Assembly: GCA_902495155.1 (NCBI GenBank)
Contig: CABUWD010000097.1
Location: forward strand, 1 to 7,451
Direction: 5' to 3'
Origin: an uncultured Collinsella sp.
Lineage (GTDB): Bacteria > Actinomycetota > Coriobacteriia > Coriobacteriales > Coriobacteriaceae
Length of the DNA stretch: 7,451 bases
In this document: piece by piece, positions 7,165-7,451 of the stretch
Layout of the letters: each line of letters opens with the position of its first letter
Numbering within the stretch: the stretch's first letter is position 1
The notes under the pieces: generated by a model
Seen by the model: only the letters and a program-made list of their open reading frames with translations
What the model was told of the DNA's origin: nothing
Databases searched by the model: none
Position numbers and translations under genes: made by a program

Positions 7165-7171
7165 CACCTCC
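7165..7171 (-). promoter_or_regulatory. Ribosome binding site deciding the acpS start
   Basis: GGAGGTG lies 3 nt before the ATG at 7161. An in-frame upstream ATG at 7171-7173 overlaps it, so a ribosome could not use that ATG with this site. The protein therefore most likely begins MAEAG, with the family motif GIGVDIVEI close to the N-terminus as usual. Confidence 0.88.
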
Positions 7172-7190
7172 ATATCGCACAGACTAAGTT

Positions 7191-7220
7191 ATTGTAGCCC
7201 GTTCACAGAAGATGCGACAA
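7191..7220 (-). promoter_or_regulatory. Candidate proximal promoter of the acpS operon
   Basis: On the minus strand TTGTCG (7215-7220) is followed after 18 nt by TACAAT (7191-7196). The -10 differs from the TATAAT consensus at one position and the -35 matches TTGACA at four of six. It would give a leader of roughly 20-25 nt before the acpS start codon. By-eye match only. Confidence 0.5.
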
Positions 7221-7226
7221 ACGAGG

Positions 7227-7256
7227 GTTATAAAACACAGCTACTATGTGAGACAA
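7227..7256 (-). promoter_or_regulatory. Candidate distal promoter of the acpS operon
   Basis: TTGTCT (7251-7256), an 18 nt spacer and TATAAC (7227-7232) on the minus strand. The -10 matches consensus at five of six positions and the -35 at four of six. It lies just past the rRNA terminator, where an independent promoter for the operon is expected. It may work in tandem with the proximal candidate, or only one of the two may be real. Confidence 0.5.
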
Positions 7257-7270
7257 AAGCCCGTAAACGC

Positions 7271-7300
7271 AAAAAAGGGGGAGGCCGCGAGGCCTCCCCC
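7271..7300 (-). terminator. Rho-independent terminator of the rRNA operon
   Basis: On the minus strand GGGGGAGGCC (7291-7300) pairs perfectly with GGCCTCCCCC (7277-7286) around a 4-base loop, and six T follow at once (7271-7276). It lies about 40 nt past the 5S 3' end. A smaller hairpin (7317-7321 with 7327-7331) between the two may take part in 3' processing of 5S. Strong and canonical. Confidence 0.95.
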
Positions 7301-7338
7301 TTCCAAGTTCAAGCGTACGGCTCGGGGCCGTGCACCGG

Positions 7339-7451
7339 TCAGCGGCGCCCTGGCCTCCCACGGGCTGACCCCGCAGTACTCTCGGCGCGATGGGGCTTAG
7401 CTTCCGGGTTCGGAACGGGACCGGGCGTGCCCCCCATGCTCTGGCCGCTGA
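7339..7451 (-). rRNA. rrf: 5S ribosomal RNA
   Basis: The minus strand carries the conserved 5S core CCGTTCCGAACCCGGAAGCT (within 7391-7420). The ends pair in helix I: TCAGCGGC at the 5' end (7451 downward) with GCCGCTGA at the 3' end (7339-7346). The resulting 113 nt is close to the usual 115-120. The 5' end coincides with the window edge, so a few more bases may lie outside. The orientation implies 23S and 16S further right, with transcription running into the terminator at 7271-7300. Confidence 0.95.

Noticed and set aside
7162..7173. Upstream start for acpS adding four residues (MEVN)
   Set aside because: That ATG overlaps the GGAGGTG ribosome binding site, which is correctly spaced for the ATG at 7161.
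7212..7400. Plus-strand open frame of 62 codons across the terminator and 5S gene
   Set aside because: It runs antisense through a terminator and into 5S rRNA, and has no ribosome binding site or family resemblance.

Overview
The window reads as the end of a bacterial rRNA operon followed by a tightly packed housekeeping operon, all on the minus strand. GC content is high, Shine-Dalgarno sites are strong, and the gene order (acpS, nnr, alr, tsaE, tsaB, rimI, tsaD) is one I know from actinobacteria. That order, the single-ORF TsaB-RimI-TsaD fusion and the 5S sequence point to the class Coriobacteriia, most likely a Collinsella-like gut bacterium. This placement is inferred from memory, not from a search.

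Layout, right to left in the direction of transcription. A 5S rRNA gene occupies 7339-7451 and abuts the window edge. A strong hairpin plus T-tract (7271-7300) ends the rRNA transcript. Two promoter-like -35/-10 pairs lie at 7191-7256, ahead of six genes: acpS (holo-ACP synthase, with a C-terminal tail), nnr (NAD(P)HX epimerase/dehydratase), alr (alanine racemase), a family 4 Fe-S uracil-DNA glycosylase, tsaE (ATPase of tRNA t6A synthesis), and one long ORF fusing TsaB, RimI and TsaD. Gaps between the genes run from 12 nt to a 14 nt overlap, so they are almost certainly one transcript. The last 337 bases (1-337) hold no gene that I can support. They contain a nested inverted repeat at 200-294, a weak candidate terminator at 123-157, and a run of 13 C at the extreme left end.

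How the genes work together: tsaE and the TsaB/TsaD parts of the fusion supply three of the four bacterial proteins for N6-threonylcarbamoyladenosine at position 37 of ANN-decoding tRNAs; TsaC/TsaC2 is not in the window. RimI acetylates the N-terminus of ribosomal protein S18. acpS activates acyl carrier protein, nnr repairs damaged NAD(P)H, alr makes D-alanine for peptidoglycan, and the glycosylase removes uracil from DNA. These are unrelated household tasks sharing a growth-linked transcript next to an rRNA operon.

I found no defence system, mobile gene, CRISPR array or clearly novel system. The most notable items are the three-domain fusion protein, the nested palindrome downstream of it, and the glycosylase gene placed between alr and tsaE.
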